Assembly (NCBI GenBank): GCA_018971195.1
Contig: JAGXBK010000016.1
Coordinates: 1 to 35,876, forward strand
Direction of reading: 5' to 3'
Length of the DNA: 35,876 bases
Source: Betaproteobacteria bacterium
GTDB taxonomy: Bacteria > Pseudomonadota > Gammaproteobacteria > Burkholderiales > Casimicrobiaceae
Below the pieces are notes generated by a model, which searched no databases, was not told the DNA's origin, and saw only the letters and a list, made by a program, of their open reading frames with translations. A program made the position numbers and the translations under genes. Of the stretch, positions 8,957 through 16,956 are shown piece by piece (position 1 is the first letter of the stretch; every line of letters begins with the position of its first letter).

Positions 8957-9253
8957 TTACTTCTTCTTCGCAGCCTTCCGCTTGGTGGCCTTCTTCTTGG
9001 CGGCCTTCTTCTTCGGCGCAGCCTTCTTCTTGGCGGCCTTCTTCTTCGGCGCAGCCTTCTTCTTGGCGGCCTTCTTCTTCTTGGCGACCTTCTTCTTCGC
9101 AGCCTTCTTCTTCTTCGGCGCAGCCTTCTTCTTGGCGGCCTTCTTCTTCGGCGCAGCCTTCTTCTTCGGGGCCGCCTTGCGTTTCTTCGCCTTCTTCTTC
9201 GGCGCCGCGGCGGGAGCCGCCGGCGTCATCATCGACATCATGTCAGCCATCAT
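8957..9253 (-). CDS. lysine/alanine-rich histone H1-like DNA-binding protein
   Basis: A 98-residue protein with 46 lysines by my count, almost all in KKKAA or KKKAAP blocks. A short non-basic head (MMADMMSMMTPAAPAAAP) precedes a fully basic tail. This resembles the C-terminal-domain-only histone H1 homologues of betaproteobacteria (such as the Bordetella H1-like protein) and the tail of AlgP; such proteins bind DNA non-specifically and affect nucleoid compaction. The start at 9253 has an AGGAGA site 7 bases upstream; a second ATG follows immediately. The opposite strand also lacks stops here and reads as Phe/Ala runs, an artefact of the repeats. Confidence 0.85.
   Translation of the reverse strand: MMADMMSMMTPAAPAAAPKKKAKKRKAAPKKKAAPKKKAAKKKAAPKKKKAAKKKVAKKKKAAKKKAAPKKKAAKKKAAPKKKAAKKKATKRKAAKKK
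9004..9170 (-). repeat. imperfect 33-bp tandem repeats inside the histone-like gene
   Basis: A 33-base unit beginning at 9004 recurs at 9037 and, with drift, through about 9170. Each unit encodes 11 residues of the KKAAKKKAAPK type. Lysine is coded almost only by AAG, giving long CTT/AAG trinucleotide tracts. Length variation by slippage would stay in frame. Confidence 0.8.
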
Positions 9254-9392
9254 CGTTCATTCTCCTGTCTGAGTTCAATGTACCTTTTATGGTCCTACGT
9301 TCGCAGGTGTCGCCGGATTCCGGGGCTTCGCGCTCCACTTCGAATAATTTGGAGCCTACCCCTTGACAAATCCATTGGCACCTGCTGCCTGC

Positions 9393-9420
9393 ATTGTAGC
9401 CACGTTTCACGCTTTTGCAA
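9393..9420 (-). promoter_or_regulatory. promoter for the histone-like gene
   Basis: Reading the minus strand, TTGCAA (9420-9415) is followed after 16 bases by TACAAT (9398-9393): 4 and 5 of 6 matches to -35 and -10. Transcription would start near 9386, giving a leader of about 130 bases. The surrounding DNA is noticeably more AT-rich than the rest of the window. Confidence 0.65.
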
Positions 9421-9458
9421 GATTTGTACCCCGATTCGAACAGGGCGAAGCGCGGTTG

Positions 9459-9484
9459 TTGCGAATTCGCAAATCGCGCGCGAT
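9459..9484. promoter_or_regulatory. two abutting palindromes upstream of the histone-gene promoter
   Basis: TTGCGAATTCGCAA (9459-9472) is a perfect 14-base palindrome, directly followed by ATCGCGCGCGAT (9473-9484), a perfect 12-base palindrome. They lie about 40 bases behind the -35 element of the histone-like gene and downstream of the lysA stop. They could be an operator or activator site, or a 3'-end structure for lysA; the sequence does not decide. Confidence 0.45.
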
Positions 9485-9526
9485 GGATTGCGAACGCGAA
9501 TTTCGACGTTCTGCGCGCAGTTTCGA

Positions 9527-10771
9527 TCAGGGCAAGCGCGCTTCCTGCGCGTGGAGTTCGGCGAGGGTCTCGCGGCGGCGGATCAGGTGCGCTTCCTCGC
9601 CGTCGACGAGCACTTCGCAGGCGCGAGGGCGCGCGTTGTAGTTGGAGCTCATCGACATCGCATAGGCGCCCGCTGCGCGGACGGCCAGCAGGTCGCCCTC
9701 CTCGAGCGCGAGCATCCGGTCGTGCCCGAGGAAATCGCCGCTCTCGCAGACCGGCCCCACGATGTCCCACAGGCCCGGATCGATGTGCCGCGGGCGGACC
9801 GGGTCGATCGCGTGCCAGGCTTCGTAGAGCGACGGGCGCAGGAGGTCATTCATCGCGGCGTCGACGACTGCGAAGTTCCGCGCGGCCTGGGGCTTGACGA
9901 AGCGCACGCGCGTCAGCAGCACGCCTGCCTCACCCACCAGGCGCCGTCCGGGCTCGAACAGCAGCGTCTCCCGCCGACCGCCGACGAGGCCTCGCAGCAT
10001 GCGGGCGTAGTCGCCGACCGCGACCGGCGATTCGTCGCGATAGCGGATGCCGAGCCCTCCGCCGAAATCGATGTGCGAAAGCACGATGCCTTCGGCCGCG
10101 AGTACGTCGACGAGGCCGAGCAGCTTGCCGGCGCCTTCCCGGTAGGGGCCGAGCTCGGTGATCTGCGAGCCGATGTGCATGTCGATTCCGCGGATGCTGA
10201 TCGACGGCATCGCCGCGGCGCGGCGGTAGAGCGCGGGGGCGTCGGCGAACGCGACGCCGAACTTGCTTTCCTTGAGCCCGGTCGAGACATAGGGGTGGGT
10301 CAGCGGATCGACGTCGGGGTTGACGCGGAAACTGACCGGCGCGCGAACGCCCATCCGGCGCGCCACCGCGGCGAGGTGGATGAGCTCGCTCGCCGACTCG
10401 ACGTTGAAACACAGGATGCCCGCCGCGAGCGCAGCCTCCATCTCGGCGTCGCTCTTGCCCACGCCCGAGAAGACCGCCTTGCGCGGATCGGCCCCGGCGG
10501 CGACCATGCGCGCGAGCTCTCCCCCGGACACGATGTCGAACCCGCTGCCAAGGCGCGCGAACAGGTCGACGATCGCGAGCGAGGAATTCGCCTTCATCGC
10601 GTAGCAGACGAGGTGCGGAACGCCCTCGAATGCCCCATCGAATTCGCGATATGCACCGGCCAGCATCCGGCGCGAGTAGACGTAGCAGGGCGTGCCGTGG
10701 CGCTTCGCGATTTCCGCCAGCGACACGCCTTCGGCGCACAGCTCGCCGTCGACGTATTCGAAGGCGCTCAC
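9527..10771 (-). CDS. lysA: diaminopimelate decarboxylase
   Basis: A 414-residue PLP enzyme converting meso-diaminopimelate to L-lysine, the last step of lysine synthesis. The PLP lysine is in VCYAMKANSS; SGGELARMVAAG, HIGSQITELGPY, DFGGGLGIRY and the C-terminal VCESGDFLG (with the Cys that completes the neighbouring active site in the dimer) are all present. The GTG start at 10771 overlaps the lptM stop (GTGA). The lptM-lysA pair divergent from cyaY is a standard proteobacterial arrangement. It is complete and ordinary in length. Confidence 0.97.
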   Translation of the reverse strand: MSAFEYVDGELCAEGVSLAEIAKRHGTPCYVYSRRMLAGAYREFDGAFEGVPHLVCYAMKANSSLAIVDLFARLGSGFDIVSGGELARMVAAGADPRKAVFSGVGKSDAEMEAALAAGILCFNVESASELIHLAAVARRMGVRAPVSFRVNPDVDPLTHPYVSTGLKESKFGVAFADAPALYRRAAAMPSISIRGIDMHIGSQITELGPYREGAGKLLGLVDVLAAEGIVLSHIDFGGGLGIRYRDESPVAVGDYARMLRGLVGGRRETLLFEPGRRLVGEAGVLLTRVRFVKPQAARNFAVVDAAMNDLLRPSLYEAWHAIDPVRPRHIDPGLWDIVGPVCESGDFLGHDRMLALEEGDLLAVRAAGAYAMSMSSNYNARPRACEVLVDGEEAHLIRRRETLAELHAQEARLP

Positions 10772-10947
10772 GGCTTCGGGTTCGACGGTGCCGGTGGCGC
10801 GGGCAGCGTCGGTGCTTGGATTGGTGCCGGCGTTGCCTTGGGCGCGGGGCGCAGCGGGCCCTTGACGCCGCAGCCCGCGAGCCCGAGCGACAGGGCAGCG
10901 AACGACAGCGCCACGAGCACGGTGCGGATCCGGATTTGACGTACCAT
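10768..10947 (-). CDS. lptM: LPS-assembly lipoprotein LptM (YifL family)
   Basis: A 59-residue lipoprotein. A basic start (MVRQIRIRT), a hydrophobic stretch and the lipobox LAGC (Cys26) are followed at once by GVKGPL, the diagnostic LptM motif, then a proline/alanine-rich tail. LptM helps the outer-membrane LPS translocon LptD mature by promoting correct disulfide formation. Its stop overlaps the lysA start. Small size and composition mean automated callers often miss it. Confidence 0.93.
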   Translation of the reverse strand: MVRQIRIRTVLVALSFAALSLGLAGCGVKGPLRPAPKATPAPIQAPTLPAPPAPSNPKP

Positions 10948-10971
10948 CGCGGCAAATCCTAGCATGACGCA

Positions 10972-11322
10972 ATGCACGAATCCGCCTTCATAGCCGCAGC
11001 CGACGCGACGCTCGAGAGGATCGGGCTGGCGCTCGACGCTGCGCTCGAGACCAGCGACGCCGACATCGACTGGAATCTCGCCGACGGCGTGCTGACGATC
11101 GAGTGCGAGGACGGCAGCAAGATCATCGTCAACCGCCATGTGCCCAATCGGGAAATGTGGATCGCCGCGAAACGCGGCGCATTCCATTTTCGCGCCGATG
11201 GCGGGCATTGGCGCGACACGCGGGGCCGCGACGATCTCGCCACTGCGCTGACCCGGCTCCTCAAGGCGCAGGCGCGCCTGGCGCTGCGGCTGCCCGAATT
11301 GCCCGCGCCGCAGGAGCACTGA
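10972..11322 (+). CDS. cyaY: frataxin-like iron-binding protein CyaY
   Basis: A 116-residue frataxin homologue involved in iron handling and control of Fe-S cluster assembly. The acidic first helix (ATLERIGLALDAALETSDAD) carries iron-binding carboxylates. The beta-sheet segment DGVLTIECEDGSKIIVNRH and the strongly conserved PNREMWIAAKRGAFHF identify the family. It is divergent from lptM-lysA with only 24 bases between the two start codons, so each promoter must lie partly inside the opposing gene or be very compact. Confidence 0.96.
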   Translation: MHESAFIAAADATLERIGLALDAALETSDADIDWNLADGVLTIECEDGSKIIVNRHVPNREMWIAAKRGAFHFRADGGHWRDTRGRDDLATALTRLLKAQARLALRLPELPAPQEH

Positions 11323-11674
11323 AGCGCCTGCGCGCCACAGTCAGCGGGGCACCCCATGCCTGCGCGCTCGGAGTGCGCAATCGCCGGCTTGCGGGTCCCG
11401 GCGCGGCGTCGCTCGAGTACATCCTGCCCGAAAGGGTGATTCCGGGCTCGCTCGCCGCGCCACCCGCGACAGCCGTCGCGCACGCTCGCGCTCGCCATGT
11501 GTTGCCCCGCTGCCCGGACACATCGGCGCCGCCGCGCCTGCTCCCGGGCTCACGCCGCCTCGGCCTCCTTGGAATGGCCCGGCGTGTCGAAGGCGGCGCG
11601 TCGGCCTCGCAGCGTCGATTCGCCCTGGTCGCATCCCCGCGTCGCATTCGCTCGCGGGGCCCCTGCTCCCGGGC
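11323..11674. other. 352-base intergenic region between convergent cyaY and ygjP-like gene
   Basis: No supportable gene is visible. The sequence is GC-rich and holds one copy of a 23-base direct repeat whose second copy covers the ygjP stop codon. In betaproteobacteria a gloA gene often follows the ygjP-like gene; none is recognisable here. Confidence 0.6.
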
Positions 11675-11684
11675 TCACGCCGCC
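11537..11684. repeat. 23-base direct repeat, two copies 125 bases apart
   Basis: Positions 11537-11559 and 11662-11684 are identical over 23 bases (core CTCCCGGGCTCACGCCGCC). The right-hand copy includes the last codons and TGA of the ygjP-like gene; the left copy ends an unrelated short frame with a similar Ala-Ala-stop. This looks like a small duplication of a gene 3' end or a short dispersed repeat. Confidence 0.7.
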
Positions 11685-12430
11685 AAAAGCGCGGTCCAGT
11701 CGTCGAGTTGGCGCCGCAGCGTGGCGTGACCCGGGAGCAGCGATTCGACGACGCTCCAGAATCGCGTCGAGTGGTTGAGTTCGACGATGTGCGCGACTTC
11801 GTGCGCGACGACGTAGTCGGCGAGCATCGGCGGCAGCTGGACGAGCCGCCAGTTGAGCCGGATCTCGCCCTTGGCGTTGCAGCTGCCCCATTCGCTGCGC
11901 GCGTCCGACAGACGCACGGCCGCCGGGTGCGGGCTCACCCGGCTCATGTAATGCGCGACCCGGGCGGCGACCAGCGCCCATGCCTGGTCCTTGAGCCAGA
12001 GCAGCACGCCGTCGGCAACCTGGCGCTGGTCATGCGCCTCGGGGTGGCGGACGGTCAGGCTGAAGAGGTCAGCCGCGACGGAAAACCTGCGCGCAGGGAA
12101 CACCGCGAGGGAGAGCTCGTCGCCGCGGAAGACGATCGGCTCGCCCGTTCGCCAATGGCGCGGCATGACGTCGCGCCGTCGCGCACGCCATTCGGCGAGC
12201 GAGCGGACGATCCATTTGGCGCGTTCGACGAGGGCCGCCTCGATGTCGCGCAGACTCACCCAGCGCGGCGCGCGCACGGTGAGACCTTCGAGGTGGACCT
12301 CCATTCCGATCGAGCGCCGCCGTGCGCGGATCAGCCGGTACTCGATCGTCTGCCCGCCGAGAACGATGCTGCGCAGCGGGCGTTCCGTCAGCGCCGCGGC
12401 CTCGCCGTCGCGCAGGTATCGGCGCGTCAT
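11675..12430 (-). CDS. YgjP-like M48-type metallopeptidase (SprT fold)
   Basis: About 251 residues. The zinc motif is VAHEVAHIVELNHSTRFW (HEVAH plus a downstream Asn-His), preceded by RSEWGSCNAKGEIRLNWRL, the signature of the YgjP/DUF45 family. The N-terminal half holds the usual beta-rich segment (TIEYRLIRARRRSIGMEVHL). Function is unestablished; related SprT proteases act on DNA-protein crosslinks. The ATG at 12430 overlaps the plsC stop (ATGA). It is the last gene of the long miaB-led operon. Confidence 0.88.
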   Translation of the reverse strand: MTRRYLRDGEAAALTERPLRSIVLGGQTIEYRLIRARRRSIGMEVHLEGLTVRAPRWVSLRDIEAALVERAKWIVRSLAEWRARRRDVMPRHWRTGEPIVFRGDELSLAVFPARRFSVAADLFSLTVRHPEAHDQRQVADGVLLWLKDQAWALVAARVAHYMSRVSPHPAAVRLSDARSEWGSCNAKGEIRLNWRLVQLPPMLADYVVAHEVAHIVELNHSTRFWSVVESLLPGHATLRRQLDDWTALLAA

Positions 12431-13158
12431 TCGGGTCGGCCCAGCCGTTGGACCTCGCCTTCGATCCAGTCCTCCACCTCGCGCATCAGCTTGGCAGACT
12501 CCTTCGAATCGGGCTGGATGGGCTTGCCGATCGACAGCGTGATGGTCCCGGGTCGCTTGCCCATGATGCCCTTGGGCCACAACCAGCCGGCGTTATGCGC
12601 GATGGGCAGAATCGGCACGTCCATCGCGATCGCGAGACGCGCGGCGCCGGTCTTGTAGCGCACGCGCGTTCCGGCGCGGATCCGCGTGCCCTCGGGGTAC
12701 ACGGCGATCCAGAAGCCCTGCGCGAAACGCTCGCGCCCCTGCTGGGCCATCTGCGCCATCGCGTCCTGTCCGCTCCGACGATCGATCGTGATCGGCGACG
12801 CGAGCGCGAATCCCCAGCCGAAGAACGGAACCGACAGCAGCTCCTTCTTCGCGACGTAGGCGAGCGGGGGCAGCAGGCGCGACAGGAACAGCGTCTCCCA
12901 GGTCGAGCTGTGCTTGCAGGCGACGATATGCGGCGTCGTCGGCAGGTTCTCGATGCCGATGACGCGATGGCGGATGCCGCAGATCCAGCGTGCGGCCCAC
13001 AGGTTCATCGCGCACCAGCCGGTGATGAACCGGTAGCGCGGCACGCGCGGCAGCCACCAGACCGCGACGATCGCGATCGCCCACGGGGGCGTCACGAGCG
13101 CCTGGAAGAGGGTGAAGACCAGCGAGCGCAGTGCGGTTCCCATGCGCGTCGACGTCAC
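12427..13158 (-). CDS. plsC: 1-acyl-sn-glycerol-3-phosphate acyltransferase
   Basis: Up to 243 residues, starting at GTG 13158 (3 bases after the gmhB stop) or ATG 13143. It acylates lysophosphatidic acid to phosphatidic acid in membrane phospholipid synthesis. Two N-terminal hydrophobic stretches (FTLFQALVTPPWAIAIVAVW and after) anchor it. The catalytic motif reads KHSSTWE, an H-X4-E variant of the usual H-X4-D. The substrate motif YPEGTRIRAG is intact. The Glu variant occurs in betaproteobacterial homologues and is not by itself a sign of inactivity. A second plsC may exist elsewhere. Confidence 0.92.
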   Translation of the reverse strand: MTSTRMGTALRSLVFTLFQALVTPPWAIAIVAVWWLPRVPRYRFITGWCAMNLWAARWICGIRHRVIGIENLPTTPHIVACKHSSTWETLFLSRLLPPLAYVAKKELLSVPFFGWGFALASPITIDRRSGQDAMAQMAQQGRERFAQGFWIAVYPEGTRIRAGTRVRYKTGAARLAIAMDVPILPIAHNAGWLWPKGIMGKRPGTITLSIGKPIQPDSKESAKLMREVEDWIEGEVQRLGRPE

Positions 13159-13161
13159 CCG

Positions 13162-13743
13162 CTACCCGGCAGTGAGCAGGGCCGACGCCGCGAACGCGAG
13201 GTCGGGGAAGATCACGGTGCTCTTCGGGAAGCCGTCGTCGCGCAGCGTCTTCTCGCCCTTGCCGGTCAGCACCAGCATCGGTTGTGCGCCCACCGCCTCG
13301 GCGGCCTGGAGGTCGCGCAGTCCGTCGCCGATACAGGGCACGCCCGCCAGGTCCGCGCTGAAGCGCTTGCCGATCTCGACCAGCATGCCGGGCTTGGGTT
13401 TGCGGCAGTCGCAGCGTGCATCGGCCGTATGCGGGCAGTAGAACACGGCATCGATGCGCCCCCCCGCGAGCGCCAGCGCGCGGTGCATCTTGTCGTGAAT
13501 CGCGTTCAGCGTCGCGAAGTCGAGCAGCCCGCGCGCGACCCCCGACTGGTTGGTGGCGACGACGACGCGATAGCCGGCGCGATTGAGCCTTGCGATCGCT
13601 TCGAGGCTGCCGGGGATGGGCCGCCACTCGTCCGGGGACTTGATGAACTGCTCGCTGTCGTGATTGATGACGCCGTCGCGGTCGAGGATGATCAGCCGCG
13701 CGGCGCGGGTTGCGACGCCGGTGTCGGATGCGAACTGGACCAT
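13162..13743 (-). CDS. gmhB: D-glycero-beta-D-manno-heptose 1,7-bisphosphate 7-phosphatase
   Basis: A 193-residue HAD phosphatase of LPS-core heptose synthesis. The HAD nucleophile motif is LIILDRDGVINHDS, motif II is VVATNQSGVARG, and the zinc loop characteristic of GmhB is YCPHTADARCDCRKPKPGM. Motif IV is CIGDGLRDLQAA. The start at 13743 is the first ATG in frame, 25 bases after glyS. Placement between glyS and plsC is usual for betaproteobacteria. Confidence 0.95.
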   Translation of the reverse strand: MVQFASDTGVATRAARLIILDRDGVINHDSEQFIKSPDEWRPIPGSLEAIARLNRAGYRVVVATNQSGVARGLLDFATLNAIHDKMHRALALAGGRIDAVFYCPHTADARCDCRKPKPGMLVEIGKRFSADLAGVPCIGDGLRDLQAAEAVGAQPMLVLTGKGEKTLRDDGFPKSTVIFPDLAFAASALLTAG

Positions 13744-13768
13744 GGGCAGTCGGGGCCTTGGGGCTCGG

Positions 13769-15919
13769 TCAGCCGGCGAGCTTCGAGATGTCGGCGACGC
13801 GGTTCATCGTCGCCGCGACACCCCGCAGCAGGGCGAGGCGGTTGGCCCGGATCGACGGATCGTCCGTCATCACCAGCACATCGTCGAAGAAGCGGTCGAC
13901 GGCGGGCTTCGCCGTCGCCAGCACGCGCAGCGCGCTCGCGTAGTCCCCGCTCGCGCAATGGTCGTCGACGGCCGGCGCGAGGTGCTGGAACGCGAGCCAC
14001 AGGTCGTGCTCGGCGCCCTCGGCGAGCCGGGCCCGGTCCACCACCGGCGCTGCCTCGGCTGCCGATTTCTTCAGGATGTTGACGATCCGCTTGTTCGCCA
14101 CCGACAGCGCCTGCGCCTCCGGCAGCGCCTCGAACGCCTTGACGGCGGCGAGCTGGGACGGAATCGTGTCGATGCGCGCCGGGCGCTGCGCGAGCACCGC
14201 CTCGACCTGGTTCACGGTGTATCCCTGCTCGCGCAGGTGCGACCGCAGCCGGTCATAGAGGAAGTCGGCAAGCGCGGGCGCCGCCGGCTTCACCGCGGCG
14301 ATGCCGGTGAAAGCGCCAAACGCCAGGTCGAGCAGGTCCGGCAGCGGCAGCGCGAGTTGCCGCTCGATCACGATGCGCAGCACGCCGATCGCGGCGCGAC
14401 GCAGCCCGAACGGATCCTTGTCGCCGGTGGGCAGCGCGCCGACGCCGAACATCCCCGCCAGGGTCTCGAGCTTGTCGGCGAGGGCCACGGCCTGGGCGAC
14501 TGCAGGTTCGGGCAGGGCGTCGCCGGCGAAACGCGGCCAGTAGTGCTGGGCGATCGCATCGGCGACGTCGTGGGCTTCGCCGTCGAAGCGCGCATAGTGG
14601 CGCCCCATCGTTCCCTGCAGCTCCGGGAACTCCCCCACCATCTCGGTGACCAGGTCGGCCTTGGCGAGCATCGCGGCTCGATCCGCATGCTCGGCATTGG
14701 CGCCGATGGCCGCCGCAATCCCGCGCGCGAGCAAGCGCAGGCGACCCACGCGCTCGCCCAGCGTTCCGAGCTGATGCTGATAGACGATCGCCGACAGGCG
14801 CGGGACGCGCGACGCGAGCGGCGCCTTGCGGTCCTGGTCGAAGAAGAACTTCGCGTCGGCGAGCCGCGCGCGCAGCACGCGCTCGTTGCCCTGCACGATG
14901 GCCTCAGGCTCCCGGGTGACCAGATTGCTGACCAGCAGGAAGCGGTGCGTCAGGGCTCCCTGCGCGTCCGCGAGCGCGAAATACTTCTGGTTCTGCTGCA
15001 TGGTCAGGATCAGGCATTCCTGCGGAACCTCCAGGAAGGCGCGATCGAAGGTTCCCGCGTAGACCGCGGGCCACTCGACCAGCGAGGTGACTTCGTCGAG
15101 CAGCGCATCGGGCATGATCACCGAAGCCCCTTCGGCCGCATGCACCAGCTGCCGGACGATCTCGGCGCGGCGCTGCGCGAAATCCGGCATCACCTTGCCT
15201 TCGGCTTCGAGTGTCGGGGCGTACGCGTCGGCGGCCTCGATGTCGATCTCGGCGCGGCCCATGAACCGGTGACCGCCCGTGCTGCGGCCCGCGGTCAGTC
15301 CCAGTGCCGAAACCGGGACGACGTCGCCGCCATGCAACGCGACCAGACGGTGGGCCGGGCGGACGAACCTGACGTCGTTGTAATAGCCGTTCTCGCTCGG
15401 ATAGCTCATCAGCTTCGGGATCGGCAGGCGCGTGATCGCCTCGTCGAGCGCCTCCTGCAGTGCGCGCTCGAGCGGCTGGCCGGCGGCCAGCGTGCGGAGC
15501 CAGACCTGGTCGGCTTTGCCTTCGCTTGCCACGTACAGGTGGTCCGGGCCGTCCCGGGCGTCGGGGTAGCCCGCTGCGAGACGCCCGCGCCCGGCCTTGT
15601 CGAGGCGCCTGCGCAGCGCCACCGTCGCCTTGCCAGCGGCATCCTCCGCGACCGAGCGCGGCATCAGCTTTTCGATGATCTCCGCGTCGGGCGCGACCCG
15701 GCGCACCTGCGACATCGACACCGCGAGACGGCGCGGCGTTGCGTAAGGCGTAACGACCGTCGACTCGGTCAGGACGCTCCGGCGCGCGAGCTCGTCACGA
15801 AGCACGTCGGCGAAGGCGGCGCCCAGCGACTTCAGCGCCTTGGGCGGCAACTCTTCGGTGAAGATCTCGACCAACAGCGTCGCGGTGCCCGTCGCCGGGC
15901 TCGTGGCCATCGCGCTCAT
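13769..15919 (-). CDS. glyS: glycyl-tRNA synthetase beta subunit
   Basis: About 716 residues, the tRNA-recognising subunit of the alpha2beta2 glycyl-tRNA synthetase. Family features include the N-terminal LLVEIFTEELPPKALKSLG, TPYATPRRLAV, STGGHRFMG, the HD-like segment LGTLGERVGRLRLLARGIA with KADLVTEMVGEFPELQGTMG, and the anticodon-binding-like C-terminus ending FFDDVLVMTDDPSIRANRLA. The start is ATG 15919 (or ATG 15910 three codons later), 37 bases after glyQ. Intact and normal in length. Confidence 0.96.
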   Translation of the reverse strand: MSAMATSPATGTATLLVEIFTEELPPKALKSLGAAFADVLRDELARRSVLTESTVVTPYATPRRLAVSMSQVRRVAPDAEIIEKLMPRSVAEDAAGKATVALRRRLDKAGRGRLAAGYPDARDGPDHLYVASEGKADQVWLRTLAAGQPLERALQEALDEAITRLPIPKLMSYPSENGYYNDVRFVRPAHRLVALHGGDVVPVSALGLTAGRSTGGHRFMGRAEIDIEAADAYAPTLEAEGKVMPDFAQRRAEIVRQLVHAAEGASVIMPDALLDEVTSLVEWPAVYAGTFDRAFLEVPQECLILTMQQNQKYFALADAQGALTHRFLLVSNLVTREPEAIVQGNERVLRARLADAKFFFDQDRKAPLASRVPRLSAIVYQHQLGTLGERVGRLRLLARGIAAAIGANAEHADRAAMLAKADLVTEMVGEFPELQGTMGRHYARFDGEAHDVADAIAQHYWPRFAGDALPEPAVAQAVALADKLETLAGMFGVGALPTGDKDPFGLRRAAIGVLRIVIERQLALPLPDLLDLAFGAFTGIAAVKPAAPALADFLYDRLRSHLREQGYTVNQVEAVLAQRPARIDTIPSQLAAVKAFEALPEAQALSVANKRIVNILKKSAAEAAPVVDRARLAEGAEHDLWLAFQHLAPAVDDHCASGDYASALRVLATAKPAVDRFFDDVLVMTDDPSIRANRLALLRGVAATMNRVADISKLAG

Positions 15920-15956
15920 CCGAAGGCCCCCGCGCCTTGCGTCGGCCCGACGGCGC

Positions 15957-16874
15957 TCATGCCGCGCGAACCCGCAGGGGGTCGGGGAGCATCGGGAAAC
16001 CCAGTGCTTCGCGCGACTCGACGTAGGCCTGTGCGACCAGGCGCGACAGGTTGCGGATCCGGCCGATGTACGCAGCGCGCTCGGTGACCGCAATCGCGCC
16101 GCGGGCGTCGAGCAGGTTGAACGTGTGCGCGGCCTTGAGGATCATTTCGTAGCCGGGCAACGGCAGCTTGGCCTCGAGCAGGCGCTTTGCCTCCGACTCG
16201 AAGAACGCGAACTGGCCGGTGAGCGCCGGAGCGTTCGACTGCTCGAAGTTGTAGGTCGACTGCTCGACCTCGTTCTGCAGATAGACGTCGCGATAGGTGA
16301 GCGATCGCCCGATCGCAGCGTCCTTCCAGGTCGCCCACACGAGGTCGAAGACGCTGTCCTTGCCCTGCAGGTACATCGCCAGGCGCTCGAGGCCGTAGGT
16401 GATCTCGCCGGTGATCGGATTGCAGTCGAGTCCGCCGACCTGCTGGAAATACGTGAACTGCGTCACTTCCATGCCGTTCAGCCAGACCTCCCAGCCGAGG
16501 CCCCACGCGCCCAGCGTCGGGTTCTCCCAGTCGTCCTCGACGAAGCGTACGTCGTTCTTCCTGAGGTCGAAGCCCAGCGCTTCGAGCGAGCGCAGGTACA
16601 GGTCGAGGATGTCCGCGGGCGCGGGTTTCAGCACGACCTGATACTGGTAGTAGTGCTGCAGGCGGTTCGGGTTCGCGCCGTAGCGGCCGTCCTTGGGGCG
16701 GCGCGACGGCTGCACGTACGCGGCGCGCCAAGGTTCGGGGCCCAGGGCGCGCAGGAAGGTTGCCGTGTGCGACGTTCCCGCGCCGACCTCCATGTCGTAA
16801 GGCTGCAGCAATGCGCAACCCTGGCGGTCCCAGTACGCCTGCAGGGTCAGGATCAGCTGCTGGAACGTGCGCAT
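15957..16874 (-). CDS. glyQ: glycyl-tRNA synthetase alpha subunit
   Basis: A 305-residue class II catalytic subunit that activates glycine. [20 protein letters not shown] is the normal N-terminus, which selects ATG 16874 over an upstream in-frame TTG at 16895. Motifs include [40 protein letters not shown] and [20 protein letters not shown]. It is followed by glyS and preceded by lnt with an 82-base gap in which no strong promoter is evident. Confidence 0.97.
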   Translation of the reverse strand: MRTFQQLILTLQAYWDRQGCALLQPYDMEVGAGTSHTATFLRALGPEPWRAAYVQPSRRPKDGRYGANPNRLQHYYQYQVVLKPAPADILDLYLRSLEALGFDLRKNDVRFVEDDWENPTLGAWGLGWEVWLNGMEVTQFTYFQQVGGLDCNPITGEITYGLERLAMYLQGKDSVFDLVWATWKDAAIGRSLTYRDVYLQNEVEQSTYNFEQSNAPALTGQFAFFESEAKRLLEAKLPLPGYEMILKAAHTFNLLDARGAIAVTERAAYIGRIRNLSRLVAQAYVESREALGFPMLPDPLRVRAA

Positions 16875-16956
16875 CGATGTCGGTTCGGGATGCAATCGCG
16901 GTGCCGTGTGTCTCGAACCCGGCCGATTCTACCGGGATTCCCGCCTTGCCCAGTCG

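Noticed and set aside
8943-9272. Open frame of Phe/Ala runs on the plus strand opposite the histone-like gene
   Set aside because: It is the exact antisense of AAG/GCC repeats; the minus frame has a ribosome site, promoter and terminator, the plus frame has none.
8846-10939. Very long plus-strand open frame opposite lysA and the histone-like gene
   Set aside because: Antisense to well-identified genes; composition is shadow-like with no domain.
11341-11647. Short frames on both strands in the cyaY-ygjP gap
   Set aside because: No ribosome site, no recognisable protein features and Arg/Ala-biased composition expected of random GC-rich DNA.
12427-13158. PlsC as a possible inactive enzyme because of H-X4-E
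   Set aside because: The KHxSTWE form is, to my knowledge, usual in betaproteobacterial homologues and the EGTR motif is intact.
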